NCBI RefSeq assembly: GCF_030655665.1
Contig: NZ_JAUSPQ010000005.1
Location: 1 to 64,000 of the forward strand
Reading direction: 5' to 3'
Length of the DNA stretch: 64,000 nt
Source: Methanocorpusculum sp.
GTDB taxonomy: Archaea; Halobacteriota; Methanomicrobia; Methanomicrobiales; Methanocorpusculaceae
The number at the start of each line of letters is the position of its first letter. The first letter of the stretch is position 1. A program made the position numbers and the translations under genes. This document shows, one piece after another, positions 27,519 through 36,262 of this stretch. The notes beneath the pieces are model-generated. The model searched no databases, had not been told where the DNA came from, and was given only the letters and a program-made list of their open reading frames with translations.

Positions 27519-28205
27519 GTGAAACCACGAAAGTTCAGGCACGAATTAAAATATTACCTGAATACAGCAGACTATTTGATCATCAAAAACCGTCTGTCCG
27601 CCATTGCGGGACCGGATGAACACACTGACGCAAACGGATCATACAGGATCCGGAGTCTGTATTTTGAAACACCGGACGACAAAGCACTCCTTGAAAAACT
27701 CTATGGAGTAAATGAGCGGGAGAAGTTTCGAATCAGGTATTACAATAACGATACCTCATTCATCCACTTAGAGAAGAAGACCAAAATAAACAACCTCACG
27801 AACAAAATTGCCGCAAGCGTCACAAAAGACGAGTGCGAAAAACTCATAGCAGGCGATACGGAATGGATGAGAGAGTCGAAAAACGGACTCCTTCTCGAAC
27901 TGTATGCAAAGATGAAGTATGAACTTCTCCGCCCGAAAACGCTTGTCGACTATATGAGAGAGCCGTTTGTCTACCGCCCCGGAAATGTGCGGGTAACCTT
28001 CGACACGAAGATCTCAACCGGCGTGAACTCGACCGATATGTTCAACGCCAAGACCCCCATGATCAAAACCCACGGGGAACCGGTCATTATAATGGAAGTA
28101 AAATATGACAATTATCTCCCCGAAATTATCAGAAGTATGGTACAGGTACAGAACAGAAGGGTCACTGCCTTCTCAAAATATGCAGTCGCACGCGTCTTTG
28201 GGTGA
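27519..28205 (+). CDS. VTC-domain protein, polyphosphate polymerase-like
   Basis: A 228-residue protein starting at GTG with a GAGGTGA site 9 bases upstream. The VTC tunnel-domain pattern is clear: FRHELKYYLN, YRIRSLYFETPDD, KFRIRYYN, HLEKKTK and a late VIMEVKYD. Basic and acidic residues lining this fold bind NTP and polyphosphate in yeast Vtc4. The archaeal protein could be a soluble polyphosphate polymerase or a triphosphate-tunnel enzyme; activity is inferred. It begins a three-gene operon with DUF4956 and CotH genes. Confidence 0.88.
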   Translation: MKPRKFRHELKYYLNTADYLIIKNRLSAIAGPDEHTDANGSYRIRSLYFETPDDKALLEKLYGVNEREKFRIRYYNNDTSFIHLEKKTKINNLTNKIAASVTKDECEKLIAGDTEWMRESKNGLLLELYAKMKYELLRPKTLVDYMREPFVYRPGNVRVTFDTKISTGVNSTDMFNAKTPMIKTHGEPVIIMEVKYDNYLPEIIRSMVQVQNRRVTAFSKYAVARVFG

Positions 28206-28209
28206 GTAA

Positions 28210-28887
28210 ATGGCACTGACCTTTGACGATATATTATCCTCGGATTTTCTTTCGACGGTGACTGAGTTTTCCTTGACGGACATGCTTATCGCGATGGTGC
28301 TCGCGTTCGCGCTCGGTCTGTTTATCCTCTTTATCTACAAAAAGACGTTCAACGGCGTGATGTATTCATCCGGATTCGGGATATCGCTTGTTGCCATGTC
28401 GCTTGTGACGACGATGATCATTCTTGCGATCGGATCGAACGTTATCCTGTCTCTTGGTATGGTCGGCGCCTTGTCGATCGTGAGGTTCAGATCGGCAGTG
28501 AAAGATCCGATGGATATTGCCTATTTGTTCTGGGCGATCTCGGCCGGTATCGTTCTCGGTGCAGGGTTGATCCCGCTCGCGATCTTCGGCTCGGTGTTTA
28601 TCGGAGCGGTTTTGTACATCTTCTCGGCAAAGAAGCCGACGGACAAACCCTACATCCTGATCGTGGACTGTGCCGATGAAAACGCGGAGGCAAGCGTCAA
28701 CGCTCTTATGAAGAGAACGGTGAAAAAGTCCCTCCTGAAATCAAAAACCGTTACAAAGACCGGGATGGAACTCACGATCGAGGTCCGCCTCCCGGATCAG
28801 GAGAGCGGTTTCGTGAACAAGATCTCGGATCTTGCAGGCGTCTCGAATGCCGTTTTAGTGAGCTATAACGGGGAATACATGACGTAA
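28210..28887 (+). CDS. DUF4956 membrane protein
   Basis: A 225-residue protein with three to four membrane segments in the N-terminal half and the family signature SLGMVGALSIVRFRSAVKDP near residue 80, followed by a soluble C-terminal domain (ILIVDCADENAEASVNALMKR). DUF4956 genes usually occur next to VTC and CotH genes, as here; gaps are 4 and 1 bases. It may form the membrane part of the system. Confidence 0.87.
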   Translation: MALTFDDILSSDFLSTVTEFSLTDMLIAMVLAFALGLFILFIYKKTFNGVMYSSGFGISLVAMSLVTTMIILAIGSNVILSLGMVGALSIVRFRSAVKDPMDIAYLFWAISAGIVLGAGLIPLAIFGSVFIGAVLYIFSAKKPTDKPYILIVDCADENAEASVNALMKRTVKKSLLKSKTVTKTGMELTIEVRLPDQESGFVNKISDLAGVSNAVLVSYNGEYMT

Positions 28888-28888
28888 G

Positions 28889-30511
28889 ATGAAGCATATC
28901 AATACCATCACTATTTTTCTGATCGTTGGTGCGATACTTTTCACCTGCATGCTTATGTTTAATCCAACGGCTCTCGGGATAACGACAAAGGATACCCTCT
29001 ATGAGAGCACCCTTTTCGATAAAAACGGGATCACGACGGTCAATATCACGATCAGCGATGAGAACTGGGCGGACATGCTGGAAAATCCCCTTGAGGAGGA
29101 GTTCCATCTCTGCGATATCACGATCAACGGCGAGACGTACGATTCGATCGCGATCCGAACAAAAGGCATGACGAGTCTGTCGTCCGTTGCAAACAGCGAT
29201 TCGGACCGATACAGTTTCAAAATAAAAGCCGATGAATATGTAGGCGGTCAGAGTTTCGACGGGCTGGATGAGTTCGTGCTGAACAATATCTATCAGGATG
29301 CGACCTACATGAAGGAGTATCTCTCGTATGAGATGATGGATTACATCGGCGTCGATACGCCGCTGTATTCGTACGCGGCGGTCTATATCAACGGGGAGTA
29401 TTTCGGTCTGTATCTGATGGTCGAGGCACTGGAGGAGGATTTCCTTGACAGAGTGTACGGAGCGGATTACGGTGAACTGTACAAGCCGGAATCGACGTCA
29501 GGCGAGATGGGGGACCGGACGACCGACGGAGAGGGAGAGGGAGACCAAATGCCGGGAGGGAATATGACCCAGATGGATTTCGGCAACCGTACGATGCCCG
29601 ACGTCAATATGACGGACATGATGGGTCAGATGGGCGGAGGCGGGTTTGGCGGCATGTCCGGCAGCGGCGGAGGAGCGGATCTGGTCTATACGGATGATGA
29701 GATAGACAGTTATAGTCAGATCTTTGATAATGCGGTGACTGATGCGAAGAAGTCGGATGAAAAACGGGTAATAACTGCGCTGAAGAATCTGAATGAAGGT
29801 ACGGATCTGGAGACGTATGTGGATGTCGATGAGGTGCTGAGGTACTTTGCGGCGAATACGGCTCTGGTGAATCTGGATAGTTATGTGAGTTCGATGAAGC
29901 ACAATTACTATCTGTATGAGGAGGACGGTCAGATTTCGATCCTGCCGTGGGATTTCAATCTGGCATTCGGCGCCTACGGGACCAGCGGCGCAAGTGATGC
30001 GGTGAATTTCCCGATCGATACGCCGGTGGCGAGCGGGGTTTCTCTTGAGGATCGGCCGCTGATCGGCGTTCTGCTGGAGAACGAGGAGTATACGGAGCTC
30101 TATCACGCGTATCTGGAAAAGATCGCGACCGAGTTCTACGGGGATTCGTTCGATGAGCGGATCGCGGCAATCGATGCACTGATCGGTGATTACGTGGAGA
30201 CCGATCCGACGGCGTTCTATACGTATGATGAGTATCAGACGGTGATCGTGACGCTGGCGGAGTACGGGGATCTGAGGGCAGAGAGTATTCTTGGTCAGCT
30301 GAATGGAACGATCCCGTCGACCGAGGAGGGGCAGACGGAGAATCCGGATCTCCTGGTGGATGTGTCTGGTCTGAACTTTTCCGCGATGGGATCTATGAGC
30401 GGGGGCGAGGGCGGCGGCATGGGCGGAGGTGATAGAAACACTATGGATTTCGAGAATATGACGATTCCTGAAGGAATGACTGTGCCGGAGGATATACAGA
30501 TACCCGCGTGA
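28889..30511 (+). CDS. CotH-family secreted protein kinase
   Basis: A 540-residue protein with one N-terminal membrane or signal segment. The kinase-like CotH fold shows in GETYDSIAIRTKGMTSL, YAAVYINGEYFGLYLMVEAL and ILPWDFNLAFG (the DxN catalytic region). A Met/Gly/Asp-rich low-complexity insert lies at about residues 205-265 and a similar tail at 505-540. CotH proteins in Bacillus phosphorylate spore-coat proteins; here an extracellular or surface target is likely. It ends the VTC-DUF4956-CotH operon. Confidence 0.87.
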   Translation: MKHINTITIFLIVGAILFTCMLMFNPTALGITTKDTLYESTLFDKNGITTVNITISDENWADMLENPLEEEFHLCDITINGETYDSIAIRTKGMTSLSSVANSDSDRYSFKIKADEYVGGQSFDGLDEFVLNNIYQDATYMKEYLSYEMMDYIGVDTPLYSYAAVYINGEYFGLYLMVEALEEDFLDRVYGADYGELYKPESTSGEMGDRTTDGEGEGDQMPGGNMTQMDFGNRTMPDVNMTDMMGQMGGGGFGGMSGSGGGADLVYTDDEIDSYSQIFDNAVTDAKKSDEKRVITALKNLNEGTDLETYVDVDEVLRYFAANTALVNLDSYVSSMKHNYYLYEEDGQISILPWDFNLAFGAYGTSGASDAVNFPIDTPVASGVSLEDRPLIGVLLENEEYTELYHAYLEKIATEFYGDSFDERIAAIDALIGDYVETDPTAFYTYDEYQTVIVTLAEYGDLRAESILGQLNGTIPSTEEGQTENPDLLVDVSGLNFSAMGSMSGGEGGGMGGGDRNTMDFENMTIPEGMTVPEDIQIPA

Positions 30512-30631
30512 TTCTCTGAAAAAAGATCAATTCCCTTTTTTCAGGCAGGACGTCCTTTCAGGATCTTTCAGGATTATGTCGTTCCCTGTCTGCAGCTCTC
30601 GTTTGACGCGGTGAAGATCCAAAAAAAAGAT

Positions 30632-30661
30632 GCCCCTTCCCCCCCATAATAGGGAAGGGGC
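30632..30661 (-). terminator. Intrinsic-terminator-like hairpin, minus strand
   Basis: GCCCCTTCCC pairs with GGGAAGGGGC across a 10-base loop. On the minus strand the stem is followed within three bases by eight T residues, the shape of an intrinsic terminator. It is 400 bases beyond the GrpB-family stop, so it may end a longer transcript or an unseen small RNA. Confidence 0.5.
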
Positions 30662-30957
30662 GGCACGGTCCGGGTGATAGTTGAAACAACCCGACATTAT
30701 TTTCGATCTGAACGGGAAAACGCTAAAAACCGCTGCAGACCGATCGGACAGAGAGGTCAACACTACCTCTTCTGCCCTCACTATCCTGATTTGATTCTGA
30801 ATGATATAAACCCCTAACCGCGCGGTGCGATAATGCCTCGACTTTTGGTGGAAACTGGGTGCTCAGTGAGTGAGAATGGGTGCTGGGGATGCAAAAAATC
30901 GGGGGAAGGGTATAATATTCGGGAGGGGTAAGGTTGGGTGCGGAAACAGAAGAAATA

Positions 30958-30979
30958 CCACCGCGAATAATCGCGGTGG
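30958..30979 (-). terminator. Perfect 9-bp hairpin after GrpB-family gene
   Basis: CCACCGCGA and TCGCGGTGG form a perfect stem with loop ATAA, about 80 bases after the GrpB-family stop. On the minus strand it is followed by a T-rich stretch, so a transcript end is plausible. Confidence 0.45.
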
Positions 30980-31059
30980 GATATCTTATAGTTCCAAAGA
31001 ATCCCTTACACGAATTCAACGTACGCTCTCGCACCCCGAAAATCCACAACAACACAGAT

Positions 31060-31572
31060 TCATCGAATCAAACCGCACATCCGATAGATCTCTTCGATAA
31101 TAGGACTCTTCCCCAGAATATACGAATCCCTATCATCGGCATACCGCAAAGCCAGCTCTTTTTTCACAGCACCATACCTATCCCTGACATCCGGATGCTC
31201 CCGCAAATAATTGCGGAACGTGATATGTCTCTGCAGTTCCTCATTATCTCTTTTGCAGACATAAAGATGGTGCATCATCAAATGCGGTTTGCCCTCGTAT
31301 TTAAACGCATCCCGACCCGGGATACCCAGATCTCCCTCATGACAATAACCAATTTCCTCCAGCAGTGATTTGACTTCATCAAAATTATCATCAATCACAA
31401 TATCGATGTCAATAATGGGTTTGGCCGCCAGGCCCAAAACGGAAGTACTCCCTACATGCTCAATCGAAAGAACCTTCCCCGCAAGGACAGAGAGCGACTC
31501 ATCTTCTATTCTGCGGAACTCATTCTCCCATGCAGGATTATACTCCTCCACAACCACATGTTTTGTTTTCAT
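31060..31572 (-). CDS. GrpB family protein (UPF0157, nucleotidyltransferase fold)
   Basis: A 170-residue protein with the GrpB pattern: VVVEEYNPAWENEFRRIE, then the nucleotidyltransferase-like IEHVGSTSVLGLAAKPIIDIDIVI (residues about 37-60), GYCHEGDLGIPGRDAF and HHLYVCKRDNEELQRHITFRNYLR. The Asp pair in DIDIVI probably binds metal. Substrate is unknown in archaea. GAGGG precedes the ATG and a TATA-like stretch lies about 30 bases upstream, so it has its own promoter. Confidence 0.9.
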   Translation of the reverse strand: MKTKHVVVEEYNPAWENEFRRIEDESLSVLAGKVLSIEHVGSTSVLGLAAKPIIDIDIVIDDNFDEVKSLLEEIGYCHEGDLGIPGRDAFKYEGKPHLMMHHLYVCKRDNEELQRHITFRNYLREHPDVRDRYGAVKKELALRYADDRDSYILGKSPIIEEIYRMCGLIR

Positions 31573-31658
31573 CGTATCCCTCGGATAAATTCGTACATAT
31601 CGTTATAATCTCATATATCTGTATCCAGAACACTCAGAAAAAAACATCTACAAAATCC

Positions 31659-31943
31659 GCAAAACAGAAAAAATATTCAGGTTTCACCCAGGCTCTCCCA
31701 TGCGAAACGGCCCGATGACCCTTTGAACGTGAAAAATTATTCGAGGTAATCTTTCGGAGTCGGGATCTGTTCTTTCAGACCCTTTCTCTTTCTGATACGC
31801 ATAACGACTTCGGAAAGCATTCCCGGGGAACCGGAGAGAAAACGGCAAACTCAGTAGACTAAGCCGCAAATCAACTATATGCTCCGCTACTCACATAAAG
31901 GGGAATCGCCATAGAGCGGCATTCGGTTGCTGAACGGATATCC
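31659..31943 (-). pseudogene. Decayed duplicate of the aEF-2 gene 3' end and 3' UTR
   Basis: This segment repeats 32559-32801, the last part of the aEF-2 gene plus about 80 bases beyond its stop. The tail [27 protein letters not shown] and stop are still readable here, with one Ser-to-Arg change. A one-base loss in the CCTGGGGAACC region breaks the frame, and roughly 45 extra bases lie between 31861 and 31920. Similarity resumes at CGGTTGCTGAACGGATATC (31924-31942). The left junction at AAAACAGAAAAA is shared by both copies. Confidence 0.88.
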
Positions 31944-32129
31944 TTACTTGGATTTCTCTTTTCTCACTCCTTTAAAGGGAGTGCCGTCCTTTTTACCGTC
32001 AATAAACTTCCCTGTTTCTCCATCTCGTTTTCGGTAGCCGGAGGGGGTTTCCACTTGAGAACGAGGATCTCCACGTTCTTTACTTCCAACTGCACCCTTT
32101 CTGTGTCCCTCTCCTGTATTTGTTGCCAT
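31944..32129 (-). CDS. Small basic conserved protein next to the HNH remnant
   Basis: A 61-residue, Lys/Gly/Arg-rich protein starting MATNTGEGHRKGAV and ending GTPFKGVRKEKSK, with a KRDGETGKFID segment. I recall similar small proteins of unknown function scattered in bacteria and mobile DNA. Here the reading frame is open without a break into the preceding HNH remnant (the residues before its Met read FVPRKDSGKIMYFEVKH). It could be a separate overlapping gene or the tail of that pseudogene. It may still be expressed, but no clear ribosome-binding site is seen. Confidence 0.6.
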   Translation of the reverse strand: MATNTGEGHRKGAVGSKERGDPRSQVETPSGYRKRDGETGKFIDGKKDGTPFKGVRKEKSK

Positions 32130-32529
32130 GTGTTTTACCTCAAAATACATTATTTTTCCACTATCCTTACGTGGTACGAATACCAATTCAGAAAACTTTG
32201 TGAGTAATCCGGGATATGGGCCCTTATCAGTTTTCTTTCCAGATACTTTGGGTTGAACTTTTTCTAATCTTTGGGATCCACGCCGATTTTTTCAACTCTG
32301 CCGCGTTACAGAGAAGCTGACCATACGTACTATGACAACGAGGACAGAGAAGGATGATTTGTGTGCCGCCTTTAGATTTTGTCTATAAATACTCTTTTTC
32401 TAAAAGATTATCGCTGGTATCAGATGCAGCACCCATAGCACAATTGTTATGATACCGGTTTTTCACTGATTCCCATTCCACCCTTGTTACCACATTTTCC
32501 TTATTTGGAGTCACGTGGGCATATATGTT
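32130..32529 (-). pseudogene. Broken HNH endonuclease gene
   Basis: Conceptual translation on the minus strand gives an HNH-like protein in pieces. One frame reads VEWESVKNRYHNNCAMG, then NLLEKEYL, an in-frame TAG at 32383-32385, KSKGGTQIILLCPRCHSTYG, and on to a stop near 32231-32240. After a one-base shift the frame continues GKKTDKGPYPGLLTKFSELV into the small ORF. GG-x-x-x-x-I-x-LLCPRCH is the usual C-terminal zinc/His part of HNH nucleases. The first CxxC has lost its second Cys, and the usual His after the Glu is Tyr. This is a decayed gene, found only by hand translation. Confidence 0.75.
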
Positions 32530-32640
32530 CCGTCTAAAAATGACACCACAAAAAAAATGCAAAACAGAAAAAAATATTCAGGTTTCACACAGGCATATCG
32601 CCCATGTGAAACGGCCCGATGACCCTTTGAACGTGAAAAA

Positions 32641-34839
32641 TTATTCGAGGTAATCTTTCGGAGTCGGGATCTGTTCTTTCAGACCCTTTCTCTTTCTGAT
32701 ACTCATAACGACTTCGGAAAGCATTCCCTGGGGAACCGGGGAGAAACCTGCGAACTCGGTAGACCACATTGCACGGCCTTCGGTTGCTGAACGGATATCT
32801 CCGGCGAAACCAAAGAGCTCTGCGACCGGTGCCTCACCGTTAACCACGATCTGGTCACCTTCGGACTCAGTCGTAGACAGAATACCGCGGCGTCCCTGGA
32901 TCTGGGAAATTGCTGCACCCATCTGATCCTGCGGAACAGTGATCTGGATCTTCTGCATCGGTTCAAGAAGTGTGTCGCCAGCCATAAGAAGAGCTGCCTT
33001 CATACCGCCGCGAACTGCAGGAATGACCTGACCCGGACCACGGTGGATAGCATCCTCGTGAAGCTTCACATCGTGGAGTTTGATCAGAACATTCTGGACC
33101 TGCTCATCAGCAAGCGGTCCACCGTCAAGTGCCTCGTGAACACCATCAAGAACAAGTTCCATCGTTTCATTCAGGTACTGGATACCTTTCGTGCAGTCAA
33201 TGAACATGTTCGAGCCGTAGATATCCTTCACGGACTTGGCTTCATCCTTGTCCATACCAAGTGCTACAAGAGCATCACGGCGGGGGATGTTTTCCATGTT
33301 CATCGAGATCTCGTTCGACTGGATCGCTTTCAGGATTGCTTCCGGCATAGGCTCAACAGACATAAAGAATCTGTTGTGTCTGTTCGGAGACTTACCTTCA
33401 ACAGTACCATCAAGCGGCTTTGAGACCGTCTCACGGTAGACAACGATTGGCGGGGAAGTAACGATTTCTACACCCTTATCTCTCTTGATACGGCCGGTAA
33501 CGACCTCAAGGTGGAGTTCGCCCATACCGGCGATCAGGTGTTCGCCCGTCTCTTCATTGATGTTGATACGGACAGTCGGGTCTTCCTTTCCGACCTGGTG
33601 AAGAACTTCGATAAGCTTTGGAAGATCCTTCATGTTCTTTGCTTCGACCGCGACGGTCATGACAGGCTCTGAGTAGTGCTTAAGGGACTCAAACGGCGTC
33701 ATATCCTTGTTGCTCGAAACGGTTGAACCGACGATCGCATCGCTGAGACCGGATACCGCTGCAATATTACCTGCAACGACCTTGTCCACATCAACACGGG
33801 TCGGGCCCATAAAGATACCAACAAGCTGAAGTCTGTTTGCCTTACCTGCTGTGCCGGAAATGTAAACTTCCTGACCGCGGGTGAGCGTTCCAGAGAACAG
33901 TCTGCCGGTGGCGATCTCTCCTGCATGTTTATCAAAGGAGATATCGGTGATCATCATTGCGACCGGACCTTTGGCATCGCATGCATACATGGATTTACCA
34001 ACTTCCGACTGGACATCGCCGTGCCAGATAATGTTACATCTCTTACCCTGTGCCTGAAGCGGGTTCGGGAGGAAGGTAACGACCATATCGAGAAGTACTG
34101 CGTGAAGCGGAGAAGCCTTTGCAAGGTATTTCATATCGCCTTCGTTACACTTGTCGATAACGGTCTGCAGGGAAACACCGGTCGTCTTGATGTAAGGGAT
34201 CGAAATTGCCCAGTTGTAAAGAGCTGAACCAAAAGCGACGTTTCCTTTCATCGGATCGAGTTTCCATCCACCTTTAGTGTAGAGCTCCTCGTTCATGCCT
34301 TTGATGAGCTTGTTGACCTTGTCAATGACTTTTCCAAGACGGATCATCATTTCCTGGGGGTTAACCTTCAGCTCGTTGATAAGTCTGTCGACCTTGTTGA
34401 TGAACAGGACCGGGTGAACACCCTCTTTGAGTGCCTGACGAAGAACGGTCTCCGTCTGGGGCATCGGACCTTCAACGGCGTCAACTACGACAACGGCGCC
34501 GTCGACGGCACGCATTGCGCGGGTAACATCTCCACCGAAGTCAACGTGGCCGGGAGTATCAATCATGTTGATAAGATACTCGTGACCGCCGACCATGTGG
34601 ACCATGGATACGTTTGATGCATCAATGGTGATTCCGCGTGCCTGCTCTTCCTCATCCGAGTCCATCCAGCATGCCTTGCCGGAGAGTTCCTCACTGATCA
34701 TTCCTGCGCCGGCAAGAAGGTTATCCGAAAGGGTGGTCTTACCGTGATCAATGTGCGCTACGATACCGATATTACGGATGTGCTCGGGATCATTCATGAG
34801 CTCCGTAATTCGTTCTACCATCTTTTTTCCGCGTGACAT
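32641..34839 (-). CDS. fusA: Translation elongation factor aEF-2
   Basis: A full-length 732-residue aEF-2. GTPase motifs: G1 [10 protein letters not shown] (residues 28-37), [11 protein letters not shown], and NKVD for base recognition. The diphthamide loop segment [17 protein letters not shown] lies near residue 600. The C-terminus is [18 protein letters not shown]. It drives translocation on the ribosome. It is third in the rps12-rps7-fusA operon, 35 bases after rps7. Its last 50 codons and 3' UTR also exist as a decayed copy at 31659-31943. Confidence 0.98.
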   Translation of the reverse strand: MSRGKKMVERITELMNDPEHIRNIGIVAHIDHGKTTLSDNLLAGAGMISEELSGKACWMDSDEEEQARGITIDASNVSMVHMVGGHEYLINMIDTPGHVDFGGDVTRAMRAVDGAVVVVDAVEGPMPQTETVLRQALKEGVHPVLFINKVDRLINELKVNPQEMMIRLGKVIDKVNKLIKGMNEELYTKGGWKLDPMKGNVAFGSALYNWAISIPYIKTTGVSLQTVIDKCNEGDMKYLAKASPLHAVLLDMVVTFLPNPLQAQGKRCNIIWHGDVQSEVGKSMYACDAKGPVAMMITDISFDKHAGEIATGRLFSGTLTRGQEVYISGTAGKANRLQLVGIFMGPTRVDVDKVVAGNIAAVSGLSDAIVGSTVSSNKDMTPFESLKHYSEPVMTVAVEAKNMKDLPKLIEVLHQVGKEDPTVRININEETGEHLIAGMGELHLEVVTGRIKRDKGVEIVTSPPIVVYRETVSKPLDGTVEGKSPNRHNRFFMSVEPMPEAILKAIQSNEISMNMENIPRRDALVALGMDKDEAKSVKDIYGSNMFIDCTKGIQYLNETMELVLDGVHEALDGGPLADEQVQNVLIKLHDVKLHEDAIHRGPGQVIPAVRGGMKAALLMAGDTLLEPMQKIQITVPQDQMGAAISQIQGRRGILSTTESEGDQIVVNGEAPVAELFGFAGDIRSATEGRAMWSTEFAGFSPVPQGMLSEVVMSIRKRKGLKEQIPTPKDYLE

Positions 34840-34874
34840 AAAACACCTTTTTTAAAAAAGAATATATGGGGAAA

Positions 34875-35459
34875 TCACCGTGCGGATTTTGCAATCCGTT
34901 CGACTTCTTCCTTCTTTCCAACAGAGAAACACTTTGCGTCTCCCTTTGCTGCCATGATCAGCTCATCGGCGAGCACAAGGTATGCGGGTTTCTTTGTTTT
35001 GTGTGAACCTCTCCAGGTTGCAAGAGCAATGTATCTGAGGGCCGTGTTGACACGGCGGATCGGGGCTGAGTCAACGGACTTTGGAACGTTGATACCACCG
35101 TACTTCAGACGGACGGTCTCCTCACGGGGGCCTGCATTTGCTACGGCGTCAACAAGGACCTGAAGCGGGTTCTGCTTGGTTTTCTTGTTGATGACATCGA
35201 ATGCGTCCATGACCATCTTGGTACACATCATCTTCTTACCGGTGTTGTATTCCTGCTGCATGAGACGGTTGATCAGTCTTTCGACGATCGCCATTTCACT
35301 TTTGGTGAACTGCTGCTGGGTAAGTCTGCCGCAGCTGCTCGGAACTTCGGTAGAGGTGACAGTGACGTAACGAACCATTCCTGGATCCTTTACGACAACT
35401 TCGCTCATATCCCACTTGTTAAAGAGAAGGATCTTGCTGGGGGTTGCTTCTTCTGTCAT
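34875..35459 (-). CDS. rps7: 30S ribosomal protein S7
   Basis: A 194-residue archaeal S7 (S5e in eukaryotes): KWDMSEVVVKDPGMVRYV at the N-terminus, KKMMCTKMVMDAFDVI and the rRNA-binding GAPRRVNTA-type segment (IRRVNTALRYIALATWRGSHKTKKP). It nucleates the head of the small subunit. It starts 5 bases after the rps12 stop. Confidence 0.97.
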   Translation of the reverse strand: MTEEATPSKILLFNKWDMSEVVVKDPGMVRYVTVTSTEVPSSCGRLTQQQFTKSEMAIVERLINRLMQQEYNTGKKMMCTKMVMDAFDVINKKTKQNPLQVLVDAVANAGPREETVRLKYGGINVPKSVDSAPIRRVNTALRYIALATWRGSHKTKKPAYLVLADELIMAAKGDAKCFSVGKKEEVERIAKSAR

Positions 35460-35464
35460 ACTAT

Positions 35465-35893
35465 TTACCTCCGTGCTTTCTCGGCACGTCCGATAACAAG
35501 TTCATTGAGCGAGACGCCGTTGACGCCGCTTACAACGAAACGGACACCGGGAATATCTCCCATTGAACGACCTGCACGACCGCCGATACCACAAATGGTG
35601 ACTTCGTCGTGTTCATCAATGAAATTGATAGCACCATCGCCGACCGCGAAGGCGGTGACCTGACGGCCGTTTTTGATCAACTGAACACGGACACACTTTC
35701 TGATTGCCGAGTTCGGCTGTTTTGCTTCCACACCGACCTTTTCAAGAACGATTGCGCGTCCGATTGGTGCTCCCTCAAGGGGATCTGCTTTCAGTTTCAG
35801 TTTAAGCGCTCTGCGTGAGTAAACTGAGTCGCTCCACCGGAATTTCTTTGCGGTGCGAACGAGATTTCTAGCTGCGAATTTTCCCTGTCCCAT
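35465..35893 (-). CDS. rps12: 30S ribosomal protein S12
   Basis: A 142-residue archaeal S12 (S23e). The decoding-centre loop regions are present: [22 protein letters not shown] and [33 protein letters not shown]. It helps check codon-anticodon pairing. It is first in the rps12-rps7-fusA operon; GAGGA precedes the start, and a hairpin-rich leader lies upstream. Confidence 0.97.
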   Translation of the reverse strand: MGQGKFAARNLVRTAKKFRWSDSVYSRRALKLKLKADPLEGAPIGRAIVLEKVGVEAKQPNSAIRKCVRVQLIKNGRQVTAFAVGDGAINFIDEHDEVTICGIGGRAGRSMGDIPGVRFVVSGVNGVSLNELVIGRAEKARR

Positions 35894-36060
35894 GAAATTT
35901 CCTCATTGGTTTGGATACTATATTGTGAATGAACCCGCCCGGATTACAGGCGGGAAGGTGCGGGATCCTGCATGCAGGACCACGAACGCCTGCTGACCAG
36001 TCGTATCTGAAATAGATACGGTCTTCTCAGCGTGTTCCTATACTTATGAGCGGGGTGTGA
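35894..36060 (-). promoter_or_regulatory. rps12 promoter and triple-hairpin leader
   Basis: Three dyads lie in a row upstream of rps12: CCCGCC/GGCGGG (35934-35954), a 14-base palindrome TCCTGCATGCAGGA (35966-35979) and CGTATCT-GAAAT-AGATACG (36002-36020, extended by GACC/GGTC-like flanks). A minus-strand TATA-like stretch near 36030-36040 would give a leader of about 115 bases that contains all or most of them. This could serve ribosomal-protein feedback, but the ligand is unknown. The remaining bases to 36120 show nothing clear. Confidence 0.5.
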
Positions 36061-36147
36061 TAATAATACTAATGGACGCCCACAGAGAGATCAAAAAATG
36101 ACGGTTTTAGAGATAATTTCGGGAAAGACTACGATTCAATAAGTATC

Positions 36148-36158
36148 TTTATATATTA
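36148..36158 (+). promoter_or_regulatory. TATA box of the preQ0 operon
   Basis: TTTATATATTA is a strong archaeal TATA element. Its centre lies about 30 bases before the ATG of the first micro-ORF (36182), so the transcript would begin almost at that ATG. Confidence 0.55.
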
Positions 36159-36181
36159 CATTTCAGGAACCGGTTTCGCGG

Positions 36182-36262
36182 ATGCGGAAAAGAAACCCCC
36201 TCATGAGAATCCAGCGACCTGAGGAGATGAGGTCAAAAACATCATCCTCGCGGGAATACTGA
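36182..36262 (+). CDS. Micro-ORF 1 upstream of queD
   Basis: A 26-codon ORF (MRKRNPLMRIQRPEEMRSKT, then SSSREY) begins a few bases after the expected transcription start, so it may be read leaderless. Its TGA overlaps the ATG of the next micro-ORF (TGATG). The peptide is basic and not recognised. It could be a real small protein or a leader peptide whose translation controls the queDEC genes. Confidence 0.4.
   Translation: MRKRNPLMRIQRPEEMRSKTSSSREY

Larger units (their letters stand above)
30512..31059. other. Convergent intergenic region with two strong hairpins
   Basis: This 548-base region lies between the ends of the CotH and GrpB genes. I see no convincing gene. It holds a 10-bp GC-rich stem at 30632-30661 and a 9-bp stem at 30958-30979, listed separately. 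The remainder is unremarkable sequence with short purine-rich runs. Confidence 0.5.

Noticed and set aside
30723-31055. 110-codon minus-strand ORF between CotH and GrpB genes
   Set aside because: Composition is not protein-like, it crosses the 30958-30979 hairpin and has no start signals.
31659-32801. Insertion sequence with direct repeats
   Set aside because: The repeats are copies of the aEF-2 gene end, with no transposase or terminal inverted repeats between them, so a transposon is not supported.
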